From the NCBI GenBank assembly GCA_019454045.1, contig SKCR01038150.1:372001-436000 (forward strand): DNA of 64,000 nt, written 5' to 3'. The stretch comes from Zanthoxylum bungeanum. Taxonomy: Eukaryota > Streptophyta > Magnoliopsida > Sapindales > Rutaceae. The stretch's first letter is position 1. Every line of letters begins with the position of its first letter. Shown in pieces: positions 46,702-60,121 of this stretch. Position numbers and translations under genes: made by a program. The notes under the pieces are model-generated. The model was not told the origin of the DNA, ran no database searches, and saw only the letters and a list, made by a program, of their open reading frames with translations.

Positions 46702-46810
46702 GTAGTTTCTGAGAACCTGAAACACAAGAAAACAACAACAATAAGTAAAAAGAAATTAATACAAGTAACGTATCTAACCTAAAACTAATAGTGAAAGATA
46801 AATAAGTCCC

Positions 46811-46829
46811 CGGCAACGGCGCCAAAAAC
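46811..46829 (-). promoter_or_regulatory. primer-binding site of the Athila-like element
   Basis: TTTTGGCGCCGTTGCCGGGG on the minus strand, just inside the 5' LTR edge, is the characteristic Athila primer-site wording. Confidence 0.9.
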
Positions 46830-46830
46830 T

Positions 46831-49020
46831 TGACCGGCGTAAACACACACGTATAACGCAAGCGCACGTATCGTTCAAGTAGTATAAAAATATCGATCCC
46901 ACGAGGACTTAATATCTAAACTATTAATTTTATGAGGTCAAATGATTACTAGTATCTAACAGGTTGATTGATTGATTTGAAATGGTGACGATTCTAAATT
47001 TAAAAGCAAGTAAATAAAATTGTCGAAAATAGGTTTTAAGAAAATTCAATATTAAAAACTATCTAGGGTTGTGATTTCTTCCAATATCATTTTAAAGATG
47101 AAGTGGTTATCTTAAAGTTGGGTAATATATTGATTTATTAACCTGGAACACTAAATTATGTGTAAGCCTCTGTCGATGGTCAGACACAAATACCCAGTTT
47201 AACCCAATTGAACCATATGTCTATGTCAACCAAATTATCTGGATTCATTAAGTTTAAGTTCCAATTATGGCTACCCCCGCCCGACAGGTATATTCCTATC
47301 CTGTAAGGAAATCTATTAAAGGGTTATCTATCCTCAAGGAAGATCGTGGGCTATTGAGTCTAAGGCTGAAACCTAAAATCCCTATGTCTAGTTCATTTTA
47401 GATTTACCAGATCAATTTTATTAATGGCCAGTTAATGAAAAAGCATTAAGATTAAGACTCAATAAATAAATCTTTATATTACCCAAGCTATAATCTAACC
47501 CTTATAAAACGGTGATATTAAAAGTCATCACAACCCCAGATAACTAATTTAGTTACAACACATAACTAGGGCTAGTAAAAACTTGAAAATAAAAGACATA
47601 AAGTAAAAATGCGGTAAAGTAAATACTGAAAAGTAAATTACAATAAAATAAAATGCTAAGGTAAAAGGAATTACTTTTACTACTACTAATTTAGATATCT
47701 CCCATAAAATAATATATAAACTTGTTATTCTTTTTCCAACCAGCCATATAGGCGGTAACCTGATTAAGTCAAATTAAGTCAACCAGCCATAAAGGCGGAA
47801 CCAAAATTAAATTACCAACCGACCAATCTGGCGGTATCCTTTATTAGTCAGGTTTAAACCAGATTAAAATGAATTACCAACCGACCAATCTGGCGGTATC
47901 CTTTTTAAGTCAATATTTTAAATAGTGAATATATTATTTTTAAGGGAGATTAATCTAAATAGTAACAGTAAAAGAATTACCTTTCACCCTAGCTGGAGAA
48001 GTTACCTCCTCATGGTAAATAGTAAAAACTGTAAAAAGTAAAAAACAAGTAAATTACTATTATTACAAAACGTAATTAAAATTAATTACAAAACTAAAAA
48101 AAAACTAAAAATTAAAAGAAAGTAGAGAGAGAAACTCTCTCTTTAGATAGAATATAAGAGAGAGAGTGGTGCACTGAATTCTGAAATCTCGAGCTCAATT
48201 TATAGGCCTCGGTAGGCTTCCAGCGTCGCGACGCCAGGGCCCTCAGCGTCGCTACGCCAGATTTTGTCGACGTGGCACGCTCTGGTTCGCCGGTTTGAAG
48301 ATTCTGGATAAGCTGATAAGGTGACACGTGGCAGAGTGGTTGGGCTTCAATTATTGTGACACGTGGCGGCTTCTGATTGGTCGATGAGATTCTTATCCGC
48401 CACGTGTCAGATAAGGATTAGATACTCAATGATTGATGCTGACGTGGCGGTGAGGTGGCGATGACGTGGCGACACGTGGGAAAGAGACTGTCGGCACCGT
48501 AGGATTGCGACACGTGGCACTTCCTGATTGGCTGATGATGTGTATGGCACGACACGTGGCAATGTTGACTTGTTGACTTGCTGACGTGGCTGATGACATG
48601 GGACCGTAGGATGCCACGTGGCACACGTGGCGATGATGACTGTCGGCACCGTAGGATGCTGACACGTGGCACGGCGCATGTTAGCAGATCGGCTGTGATG
48701 GTGACACGTGGCACGGCGCATTTTAGCAAAGTCAAACTTTTCTCAGATTCTGATTTGTGGACCCGGCGCACGTTAGCACTGTTCGGCGCATTTTAGGCGT
48801 CGCGACGCGGAAGGTCTTGGCGTCGCGACGCGGGAATTTACAAAAATGCCATTTTCGTCCAATTTTCACTGTTTTGGCCCAAATCACCTCCAGAATGTCC
48901 TGAAACTTTATTTATCTACAAAATAACACAAAACACATCAAAACGTTCACAAAACTCAAGAAACTATACAAAATATTAGGTTAAATGAGTGGGAAATAGT
49001 GATATAAATACCACTCATCA
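46831..49020 (-). mobile_element. 5' LTR of the Athila-like element (uninterrupted)
   Basis: 2190 bp, TGACCGGCG...CACTCATCA on the plus strand. Matches the 3' LTR with about 1-2% differences by eye, and shows the empty Harbinger site near 47250. It contains the same TATA box, G-box cluster (48322-48720), paired palindromes and short direct repeats of 'ACCAATCTGGCGGTATCC' near 47820-47900. Confidence 0.92.
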
Positions 49021-51294
49021 CACTCCCAAACCTAACATTTTGCTAGTCATCGAGCAAAACATAAATAAATTAACTAAGCCACTTTCGTATGGATCACGGT
49101 TGCATTTAGCATATGCAACAAGCCTTTAAACCTCTAGGTGTCCCTAGTGGACGAGTTGTAGTCTCGTGAGGGTTTACAGCAATGATACCCACAAACATTT
49201 TTTCAAAAGTAAAAAGGTAGTAAAACTAATGCACACAAAAGAAAAAGAAACAAAGAAAGAGAATAAAGAAGTTAGTGACTAATCAGGTGAAACTTCTACT
49301 CCAAGTTACTAATTGTTTTGTTTCATTCTAAATTACCGAATAAGTAAATTCTCCGATTATTTTTACCATTCTTCATATACACATCCAACAAGATATTAAT
49401 CAACTCATTTTTACCCACAACAGTCATAAGTGCAGTTGATAAGAGAGTAATATTTTGTCCTAAAGTTCTATCAGATTTCACACCTTTTGGTAGCAATGGA
49501 ATAATTTTTCTGATTTTTCTGATTTTTTCTTTGATTTTTTTTTCTATTTTTTATTTTTATACAATATCTTCCATATATGTAACGAGTGTTGGGTCGGTGG
49601 CTCCCAAACCAGTTGGCTTTAGGGCACCAGGTGTTAAGACACCCCTACGGACTTAATTACTCAGACTTCAGATATATATATATTTTTTGCAGAATCTTCG
49701 ATCCATGTAACGAGCTTTGGGCCAGTGATTCCCAAACCAGTTGGTTTTAGGGCACTAGGTGTTAAAACACCCTTACAGACTTAATAACTCGGATCTCAAC
49801 GTCTTTTTTTTTTTTTACTCCATTGCTTTTTGAGATGCTTCCTCCGATTAAACTAGAGCACTGAATATTACAAACTTTTCAATTTTAACTCATGTCCGTA
49901 TGTTACTATATATGTTGATAATACCTGTCAACTGAGCATATGAAGATCCATTTTAGTCCGTTTTATGGAGAATTTACAAATTAAATAATTCAAAATGAAA
50001 TAAACAAAAATTAACTTGTTTCAAAAATGGTTTTAGATACGTCTCAGGAGTGGAAACTCCTTACTCGGCTATCTCTTACCATTTCACCTTTTTAGTCAAA
50101 ATAAAAACACAAAAACACAAAATATTTTTGTAATTTTTTGAAAATTTTCAATTTTTTTGTATTTTTCGAAAAAAATTGGCCTAAAATTAAAAACAACACA
50201 CAAACTAAAAACAAAGTACTGATCAACTAATTCCCTCCCCCAAACCTAAATGAGACATTGTCCCCAATGTCTTAAACAGTAAAAGGAGAGTTAAGAAGGT
50301 CGTACCTGGTTAGCTGAAAATCTACAGGAAATTAAAGGTTAAGATCCAGATTAATCCGACGCCTCTTACCACGATCGTCCTCGGACCAATTTATCTTTGA
50401 AAGGATAGGGTCAACTTGTGGTCATCATAGGCTAAAAGTTGGTCTATTAGATCCGGAGCAGTTCTGGCAGTGAAGAGGAGTTCTTTTAAAGGTTTTGACA
50501 CGAACCCATTTCTCCGGGTATCATCAAGAAACACACAAAGAAAATCATAAAATCCATCAATGTTAATAGTCCAAGCGGTTTCTGGTGTTGTTCAGGTTCG
50601 CCCAAGATGAACTATAAAAATTTCCTCCAATGTGCCCAAGCCACCTGGCAAAGCGATAAAAGCATCAGCACGGTTAATCATTTCTACCAGTCGTTCAGAC
50701 ATACCTGGCACGATCCGTTCCTCTCCGTTTGATGATCCAATAAGATTTGCCTCTGCCAAAGGTTTTGGGATGATTCCCAAAACATGACTGCCTCCTCCTT
50801 CTTGCAGCCTTTGAACGATCCCCATAAGTCCGAGATTGCCTCTGCCATATATTAAGTGCATATTCCTTGCAGCTAAGACTCGACCCAATCATGTGCTGCT
50901 TCTACGTATTGTGGCTTAGTACCAACACTACTACCGCAAAACACACAGATGTTTTTAAATCGTCTTCTGAAGTGGCTTCCATTTTTTTTATATGTATTTC
51001 TTTCTCAACTCTGGATGCCTTCAAAAGTGCAATGACGGGCTGAATTTATAGTACCTGAAAAGGGTGAGTAAAAATAGCACAAGTATCTTCCAGAGGACGA
51101 TTTAGCGAAATAATATCGTGATAGTCAAAAGGTCTGGATCCTGTCGGAGAAAATAAAAGAAAACAACAAAACAAAACACAAAAACACAAAATATTTTTGT
51201 AATTTTTTGAAAATTTTCAATTTTTTTGTATTTTTCGAAAAATTTTGGCCTAAAATTAAAAAACACACACAACTAAAAAAAAAATTACTGATCA
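49021..51294 (-). mobile_element. internal 3' fragment of a second Athila unit
   Basis: Repeats the polypurine tract and the region through the LOG-like gene, without the two solo-LTR insertions. At about 51175 it jumps back to a copy of about 50105-50225 and then joins the partial LTR at 51295. This marks at least two deletion or rearrangement joints. Confidence 0.8.
50332..50982 (-). pseudogene. second, frameshifted LOG-like copy
   Basis: Aligns with the LOG-like gene at 42478-43131 from its ATG (50980-50982) to its stop (50332-50334). It has several one- to three-base indels, for example near the start, around 50580-50610, around 50800 and around 50420. The two copies carry different damage: the second nonsense codon of the first copy is a sense codon here, and the glycine-rich stretch differs. 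The PGGLGTLEE signature and the GKRRR...LDLNL tail are present in both. The parent gene was therefore intact when duplicated. Confidence 0.85.
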
Positions 51295-51999
51295 CTAAGG
51301 ATTAGATACTCAATGATTGATGCTGATGTGGCGCTGATGTGGCGGTGAGGTGGCGATGACGTGGCGACACGTGGGAAGAGACTGTCGGCACCGTAGGATT
51401 GCGACATGTGGCACTTCCTGATTGGCTGATGATGATGTGGCACGACACGTGGCAATGTTGACTTGTTGACATGGCTGATGACATGGAGACACGTAGGATG
51501 CCACGTGGCACACGTGGCGATGATGACTGTCGGTACCGTAGGATGCTGACACGTGGCACGGCGCATGTTAGCAGATCGGCTGTGATGGTGACACGTGGCA
51601 CAGCGCATTTTAGCAAAGTTAAACTTTTCTCAGATTCTGATTTGTGGACCCGGCGCACGTTAGCACTGTTCGGCGCATTTTAGGAGTCGCGACGGCACAT
51701 TTTTGCAAAGTCAAACTTTTCTCAGATTCTGATTTGTGGACCCGGCGCACGTTAGCAATGTTCGGCGCATTTTAGGCGTCGCGACGCGGAAGGTCTTGGC
51801 GTCGCGACGCGGGAATTTACAAAAATGCCCTTTTCGTCCAATTTTCACTATTTTGGCCCAAATCACCTCCAGAATGTCCTGAAACTTTATTTATCTACAA
51901 AATAACACAAAACACATCAAAACGTTCACAAAACTCAAGAAACTATACAAAATATTAGGTTAAATGAGTGGGAAATAGTGATATAAATACCACTCATCA
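51295..51999 (-). mobile_element. partial third Athila LTR
   Basis: Matches the outer 700 bp of the LTR, including G-boxes (about 51360-51600) and palindrome pair (near 51776). A block of about 78 bp ('CAAACTTTTCTCAGATTCTG') is duplicated at about 51615-51780. It ends at CACTCATCA next to the AACCC target copy. Confidence 0.88.
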
Positions 52000-52004
52000 A
52001 ACCC

Positions 52005-53304
52005 AAGAACAATTATAGGTGCCACAAGAGTGGTCATAACACTCTAGAATAGTAACTCATCATCAAATAATCAAATTGGCCTAATATTACAATAATATTA
52101 ACCAAAACTACTTCACACATGCTATAAACTTCCAAATCCATCAACCAACATCAAAAGCCCCAAATTCTTAAGAAAAAAAAACCCTAGAATCTTACTAGAT
52201 TATCAAGAAAACTAGAAACATGCTTTCAAGCTCAAAGGAATAGAGAATTACCTTTAATTCCTAAAATCCTTAAAGTTTTTTCTTGATTTTATTCATTTTT
52301 CTTCTTGTTTCTTCAAAATATAATTTCAACCAATTTCGTGTCCATAATCCACCCACTCATGGATTATGACGACCACGGATAATCTCACTAAACTATGCAA
52401 TCCAAGGTCATTGCATATGTATAATCCATCTATCACAGGCTATCCGTATTATACCTGGGATATAGATGAAAATGTCAAATACGTTCAGTATAATACATTC
52501 GACTTTCAATTTACAATCTCTAAATAACACTCGAAACTGATTTCTGAAGTTATACCACGGCCATGAATTTACTAGATCGTAAACATGTGCGGATGCATAT
52601 GCCTTGTACACAGGACTGACGGATCATATCTTGATACGCACTGGATATCATGAGCATCAGTCCACACCCAACGAACAGGCAGAGGTCTAATCTAAATAGA
52701 TCGATGACGTGAATGCCATCAATGTGTGGAGGATAACTCATATATCCCAATGTGGTATCTCAAGTCGAAGGACCACTATGCTCGCTCAACTCATGAAGAT
52801 TCCTATTGACGTTGGTGTATCATCTATTAGAAAATCTTCAATGAGTCGTTCAATGTCTTATCAAATAAACACCTACATGTCTTTACGAGTCTCCCGAGAC
52901 TCATGGTTCATTGGGATAAACCATCGGACCAAGTCACGATATACGACATGTACTGGTCTCAGCGGATTTTACTAACAGACCCGTGTTAGTAAATCTTGAC
53001 CATGAACTTTATTTAAGGATATACATCTAATAGTGTACTTCCCAATGTCAATTACAAACTAGGTTGTAATTGCGCACTATATTGTAAATCTTATGGTCTT
53101 TGTCTAATATACACGTATCACTAAACCAGATTTAGTTTCGATCTAATCATAATCAGATATCTAATTTTAATTAGATGGAATAAGTGTATAAAAGACCATG
53201 GTGCTACCATTAAATTAGTAATATTATGGAAAATAAAATTGCTCGTATTTATGAATCAGACATAAATACGATACGGATTGGCACTCTGAGCACCAACCCT
53301 AACA
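52005..53304 (-). mobile_element. 3' LTR of X, inner part
   Basis: Continues the LTR of X after the Athila-like insertion and ends ...ACCCTAACA. Compared with 57540-60116 about 0.67 kb is missing near 52315-52335. Confidence 0.85.
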
Positions 53305-53320
53305 ATCTCTCCCATTTGCT
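53305..53320 (-). promoter_or_regulatory. polypurine tract of X
   Basis: Minus strand AAATGGGAGAGAT directly before the LTR start TGTTAGGG. Confidence 0.75.
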
Positions 53321-56300
53321 CTAGTACCAATCCATGGTATCATATACACATCTCAATGTGTATCATATACAATGGCCCTCAAGAGCTCACCTTGCACTCA
53401 AAAGGTAGGCAACAACAAGTAAGTCCGCTTAACAAATCGAGTCTGTCCAACAAATCCAACCGTTTTCCTTATCCAGCATCATTCATATTCTGCAGAATCC
53501 AAATTCTACATCAATATGACTCAGACGATATATCAGTATTGTGATATAGCTATTAAGTTCTCCATGTATTTAGAAATCAAATCCAAATACTATGAGACAA
53601 CCGCATGCACTACACTAGTATGAAAACTTCTAATCTATAGGGTCACAATGCAACTTCATAAGTCAGTACTTCATAAGTTGCAACAGATTCCACTAATATA
53701 GTAGAATCAAAGGTGACACTCCCACTGCATCTTTTCTGACTTTATATGACATGGACCATCTAATTTCATAATTAGAATCAAAAACTAATCTGACCTTATG
53801 GTTGCAGACTAAATTCTCCATGAATAAGAAACTCGTTCTTATTATCTCATAGATAACAAATAACTTGTTCCAAGACTCATCATATGGTCTACTGTATATC
53901 AAAATAACTTGTAACAATTACGATTAAATTGATATCTTTAATCGCACATAATATAATATTCACTATGTCATCATCTTATGATGCGTAAGATTGACTAGAT
54001 ATTCCAATCAATCTATCTTTCGACAAAGGAATCATCCTTAACGAAAGATGAATATTATATATATAAAAGGCACGTTAACTATCAAACAGTTATACTATTT
54101 GTCATACAGATAGTCATACTGTGTCATTTATTAGATCATATCTAATACGCGACTAATGAGAGTATCTCACAAGTCTCTTAGTTTTATATCTTATATAAAA
54201 CTTTATATCAAATATAACAGAGACTACTCTCACTGCTTCCACGGAGAAAAGAAGACTTAGGATATATAATACTAGAAAGAAATTTGTACGCTCCCACTGA
54301 CCCTACTGACAAATACGTATTCTCTATACTTCGATAAAACTAGACAATCTGACTGATATCAAAATCAGAGAACACAGATTTTCAGAAAGCTTATCTGAGT
54401 CTACAATAGGCTCCATAAGCTAGTATATCAAACTGTGATCTTAGCAGAATACAAACTCTAGGGCCATTCTAGAATGAATTCTTCAAACAAAGAAATCATG
54501 ACGGATCTCTCATTCGAATAAATCACTCAAGAACGCCACTTTACATTCTTTCGCCAAAATACATAGTTTGATATCTACATTAACCGGCAGATCTTTAATT
54601 ATTCAATTAGTGCGACTAGAAACAAGTTTTCTCAGTATCTACAATAGACTACTGAGTATAAATTTTCTCATTGTCGTACTATAAAGGTCGAACCTTTAAT
54701 AAGCTCACCTTGCTTTTGTTGCGCAAACAATTTGCACATTTTATGAACGATTCATAACGAAAGCTTAATCAAGTTCAAAACTTGATCGTAGTAAGCTATG
54801 AACAATCTTAGATCTATAGTTCAATGGTAACTTTCGAAATCGATATCAAATATCACTCTCACTATAAGTTATAGGATAATTTTCTTCAACAAGAAAACAA
54901 CAGAATCATTAAGTATTGAATACTTTGTAAATGATTCTGACATCCTATTAAACTTATACGGAAGATGTCTAAGGGTCTTTTCATCTTATTAATTATGTAG
55001 TTCCATCACAGTTTATCATTCTCACAATTGACTTCGTTAAGTCAAGTCTTTTCTACAATGGTCAACATCTGATGTTACGCACCAAGTAATAAAACGATTT
55101 TATTACTCGGGATCGTAGAAAAGATATTCTATCAAATAGAATACAATATTCTACTAAATAGAACAAATGATAAACTTTTACTTGTACCTCTGAGGCGCAA
55201 GTACTTTCAATTATATAACCATTAGACAAAAGAAAGTCTCAAATCTCAAACTTTTCAAGATTCAAATTTTCTATTATACATATCATATATGTAACTGTAG
55301 AAACCAATAGAACCTTAATTAAATAGATGAACAAGTGTTACTGGAGCATAACCCCAAGAGTATTGAAACTAATTCGGTAACGCTCAATATCAACGAATCA
55401 AATCATATAAGATTTGATTACTCCCACTGACCAATTCCATCAAAATGGAATCGTGGAAGTTTAATATTGAGTAAGAATCATATTCATTTAATAACTTTAG
55501 AACTAATTGCCATAAATTCATGTGTTTGATCATATCAAACATCTTCGAACAATTCAAAGACGCGCAATGAATTTCTAAAGATACAGTTTTCCACACTACA
55601 GATAGAATATCTTTGAAATATTCAAAATATTCTATCTGAGTTTCATTAGAAACATATTGACAGTTCTTGAACAATTCAAGACGTTCAACATGTTCTCTAT
55701 TAGAAACACGTAACTAAGTCATGACAATTCATTAACTGAGTTACGAAGCAAAGAAAACTATACAAGGCAATTTCTAATTCATTAAACTACATACATCCAA
55801 TGTATTAGTCTAATAAATCTCATGGTTCAATGACAATCATTGATTAAATGAGATTTAATCACTTTCTGAATACAATATTCATTAAATGGATAATGATATG
55901 TGGTGTGAACTCGTATCAGACCACCATTTACCATAAGGAACACGCATCTAATGCATTTATGATAAAATCTCATAAAGCACAGTTCTAAGTTATTTATTTA
56001 ACCGAATATTTTTTCTTAATATTTATCTTTCATTAATGACACTACTAGTCATTTTAAAATATGTAACAACTGTTTATACATAACAAGTAACTATCCAATA
56101 GTTACAAGTTCTGATATCAAATATCAAAACAGTTATTCAACATTATTTCAAATAACAAGACGGGAGATCTGGTATCCAATACCTATAGTTGTCGTATTAT
56201 GAGAATCGATATTCTCTATACACAACTATATGTATCTCATTTCTTAAGTTTTATAATTTGCGTTTAATTATTCACAACGATTGCAAATAATTGATTAGCA

Positions 56301-57523
56301 AACTGTGTCAGACACGTGACTTCTACAAGTCACTAAAGCCAAGAAACGTCATTATAAGATAAATAAACACTAAAGAGATTTTCTTAATGTCAGTCAAGAA
56401 TCTCGAGACATGAACTATTCAAGTCAATTCTTACTGCATAAGAAATAATTCTTACTAAACAATAATATCATATTAGATTACTTAATCGTGACTTAGAAAC
56501 TAAGTCACTAATCATCTTGATTTACAAGGAAATCGGAACAACTATTCCTGATGGTTTCAACTAATCTAACAATATCTAAGTCTACTATCTTTCTAGAACA
56601 TATTCTAGAATTACGCAACCATAAGAAAAATCAGAAAACATATTCAAGTAATAAGCATGCAGTGGATTAGAAGTATAATTCTATAAACAATATAGAATAA
56701 AGGAAAACGAGAGCAGTATTTTCCATAAAATTACACACTGCTTTAGTTATGGATTTTTTAACCCAGCAGTGTTTCCCATTACTTTACATAATACCGTAAT
56801 CCCTAACGAACAACGGGAATTCGATAATTAAATCGAATTCCATATTGAGAGTATGATCCCATGAATATATTTCGACTCACAGTTTTGACACGATCTCGCC
56901 TATGTATATTCATTAGGTAGACAACTCATTGTCAATCACTCACCAGTGACTCCCAATTTTGGTTCTGACCGTTTCTCGTTATGACAGCTTTGACACGTTC
57001 ACAAGGATGTGTATCAAGGCTTCACTTGTCAATGACAAACTCAAGCTACCGATGTAGCCCTGACAGCTTTGGCATGTTCAGGATTTCCACTTTCACTTGA
57101 ATTTGTCCAGTATCAATATACAACCGGCATGGATAAAATCTCATAACCTACACCCTCACAGCTTTGGCACGATCTCAGATGCAGTTATAGAAAGATACCC
57201 ATAAACCGTACTGACAAGACGGACCAAGAAACATGTATCCAATACACGTCACTTAACAACCTTATTTCTAAGCGGGGATTTTCCTCAGGAAGCTATACTC
57301 TACATCAAATGCAGAATTTTAATCTAAATCATTTTCTAAACAATTCAATTCTACCTATAGAAAACATAACTTAATTTAACCATTAAATTTATGTTACATT
57401 TTCGTTAGCGTATAACCGAAAAGTCAAGAAACATATATAGACAACATGCATGTGCGAACATTAAAATCGGATTAAATATCAAATATCAAGTATGAATAAT
57501 GTAATGGATGAAACATCAGACCT
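53321..57523 (-). other. coding-free interior of X
   Basis: About 4.2 kb, AT-rich, without any recognisable protein segment on either strand. Near the primer site are four imperfect repeats of 'CAGCTTTGGCACG' (near 56877, 56981, 57061 and 57157), 80-104 bp apart. They may be packaging or leader elements. Confidence 0.65.
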
Positions 57524-57535
57524 GCTCTGATACCA
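57524..57535 (-). promoter_or_regulatory. primer-binding site of X
   Basis: TGGTATCAGAGC on the minus strand, four bases from the LTR, is the exact initiator-methionine tRNA complement. It fixes the orientation of X. Confidence 0.92.
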
Positions 57536-57539
57536 TTTT

Positions 57540-60116
57540 TGTTGGGGTTTCGGGCGATGGGCGCAGCGGAAGCGCGATTCGGGCGAAATCGTAATTTAAA
57601 ACTTTTTCAAATCACCGAATAAATTATTCAATATCTAATATGAATAATTTATTCATATTTCACCTAAACCTATTTATTCAATATCAAATATCAACTTAAA
57701 TAAGGTTGAAACGTCGAGAAACTTTTACGAAAAATATTTTTCCGCAAAAATGAACCAAAACGCGTTTTTGATCGAACCGACCACCCGACACTTATGGAGA
57801 CTGCCCAGGTCAGCCCCAATAGTGTCAGGGCAGCTCATGGGCTGCCCGAATAGTGACGAACTCACTTTTTGGACATCTGTCACCCGGTTGGCTCAAAAGT
57901 CACCTGGTAACATCGTTTTTGGCCGTTTTCGCTTATTTCAACTCCGAAACACATTCCGGCAATTGTTTCAACTCCCAAAACACATCCATTACATTCATAA
58001 CACATCAAATGCATCACAAAATTTCCATTTTAATCACAACTGATCCAGAACCAAAAATTACCCATTTTTCATGCTTTAAATCCAAAATTTCAAGATTAAT
58101 CTAATTAATCACAACACCAAATCAAAGTCACCACATATGAAAAACCCAAGAACAATTATAGGTGCCACAAGAGTGGTCATAATACTCTAGAATAGAAACT
58201 CATCATCAAATGATCAAATTAGCCTAATATTATAATAATATTAACCAAAACTACTTCACACATGCTATAAACTTCCAAATCCATCAACCAACATCAAAAG
58301 CCCCAAATTCTTAAGAAAAAGAAACCCTAGAATCTTACTAGATTATCAAGAAAACTAGAAACATGCTTTCAAGCTCAAAGGAATAGAGAATTACCTTTAA
58401 TTCCTAAAATCCTTAAAGCTTTTTCTTGATTTTATTCCTTTTTCTTCTTGTTTCTTCAAACACCATTTGAGAGCTTTTGTTTTGTCTAGGGTTCGGCCAA
58501 GGGAGAGGTTGAGAAGATGAAGAAAACAAATTTTCTTTTTAAATCCTTGTTGACCGACTTTTTAGGGGCTAAATGGTCAATTTGAGCTTTAATTAACTTG
58601 ATTCAAAATCATATTAATAATACATGCCACATGTTACCATTAAATAATTAACATGTGTGATAACACTTATCACAAATGAAAAATATTTAATAAATTAAAT
58701 ATAAAGTCAAAGTAGTCAAAATCCAAATTTAACACTTTAACCTTAAATTTAATGTCAAGTGTAACCAATAATAATTAAACATTTTTCATAACAATTATGA
58801 AAAATTTATCAATTAATTATTATTATATATATATGTATTTTATTTACATTAAATAACAAATACATATATTTAATGGCATATGTCAAAATCTCATTGGACG
58901 AATAATTAATGTGTATCTAATCGTATTATGTATCAAATACAAATACACAATAATTACGATTGGCCCAAAATCCCATAATGCATGTGTTATCGTTTAACCG
59001 ATTAAACGATCTGAATTAACTCATTTAATCCGGTGAAGTATTATGAATAATCTGTATTATTCATATCGCGTTGCCCAAGTGCTCAACGAGTACACTTCAT
59101 ATTGTGGGACTCTCTAAGTTTAGGTTTATCCGTCACGAAATCCAATTTCGTGTCCATAATCCACCCACTCATGGATTATGACGACCACGGATAATCTCGC
59201 TAAACTATGCAAGCCAAGGTAATTACATACGTATAATCCCCATGTCACAGACTATCCGTATTATACCTGGGATATAGATGAAAACGTCAAATCCGTTCGG
59301 TATAATACATTCGAATTTCAATTTACGATCTCTAAATAACACTCGGAACTGATTTCCAAAGTTATACCACGGCCATGGATTTACTATATCGTAAACACGT
59401 GCGGATGCCTATGCCCTGTACACAGGACTGACGAATCATATCTTGATACGCACTGGATATCATGAGCATCAGTCCACACCCAACGAACAGGCGGAGGTCT
59501 GATCTAAATAGATCAGTGACGTGACTGCCATCAAAGTATGAAGGATAACTCATATATCCCACTGTGGTATCTCAAGTCGAATGACCACTATGCTCGCTCA
59601 ACTCGTGAAGATTCCTATTGACGTTGGTGTACCATCTATTAGGAAATCTTCAATGAATCGTTCAGTGTCTTATCAAATAAACACCTACATGTCTATATGA
59701 GTCTCCCGAGACTCATGGTTCATTGGGATAAACCATCGGACCAAGTCATGATATACGACATGTACTGGTCTCAGCGGATTTTACTAACCGACCCGTGTTA
59801 GTAAATCTGGACCAAGAACTTTATTTAAGGATATACATCTAATAGTGCGCTTCACAATGTCAATTACAAACTACGTTGTAATTGCGCACTATATTGTAAA
59901 TCCTAGGGTCTTTGTCTAATATACATGTATCACTAAACCAGAGTTAGTTTCGATCTAATCATAATCATATATCTAATTGTAATTAGATGGAATAAGTGTA
60001 TAAAAGACAATGGTGCTACCATTAAATTAGTAATATTATGGAAAATAAAATTGCTCGTATTTATGAATCAGACATAAATACGATCCGGATTAGCACTCTG
60101 AGCACCAACCCTAACA
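57540..60116 (-). mobile_element. 5' LTR of X (complete)
   Basis: 2577 bp, TGTTGGGGTT...ACCCTAACA on the plus strand. Matches the split LTR on the left. Short ORFs inside are not conserved coding. Confidence 0.88.
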
Positions 60117-60121
60117 GTATG

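Larger units (their letters stand above)
30636..51999 (-). mobile_element. Athila-like Ty3/gypsy element carrying LOG-like and cysteine-rich cargo genes; three LTRs
   Basis: Flanked by an exact 5-bp duplication AACCC (30631-30635 and 52000-52004), inserted in an LTR of X. On the minus strand: partial LTR (51999-51295), a 3' internal fragment with a broken LOG copy and polypurine tract (51294-49021), full LTR (49020-46831), primer site, gag, protease, integrase C-terminal end, cysteine-rich ORF pair, LOG-like gene, polypurine tract, and 3' LTR (37010-30636, enlarged by a Harbinger-like insertion and the tandem duplication). Reverse transcriptase, RNase H and the integrase core are missing. The gag wording ('AAGGALMAKGEDQAWDLIEE') and the primer site (TGGCGCCGTTGCCGGGGA) are diagnostic for Athila. 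The three-LTR form suggests unequal recombination between LTRs of neighbouring copies followed by deletion. Confidence 0.9.
30029..60116 (-). mobile_element. LTR retroelement X (coding-free LARD-like element)
   Basis: Flanked by an exact 5-bp duplication GTATG (30024-30028 and 60117-60121). On the minus strand the order is: complete 5' LTR (60116-57540), primer site (57535-57524), a 4.2-kb internal region without any gene (57539-53305), polypurine tract, and 3' LTR (53304-52005 continuing at 30635-30029, split by the Athila-like element). A primer site matching initiator tRNA-Met and a long coding-free interior are typical of large retrotransposon derivatives mobilised in trans. Confidence 0.88.
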
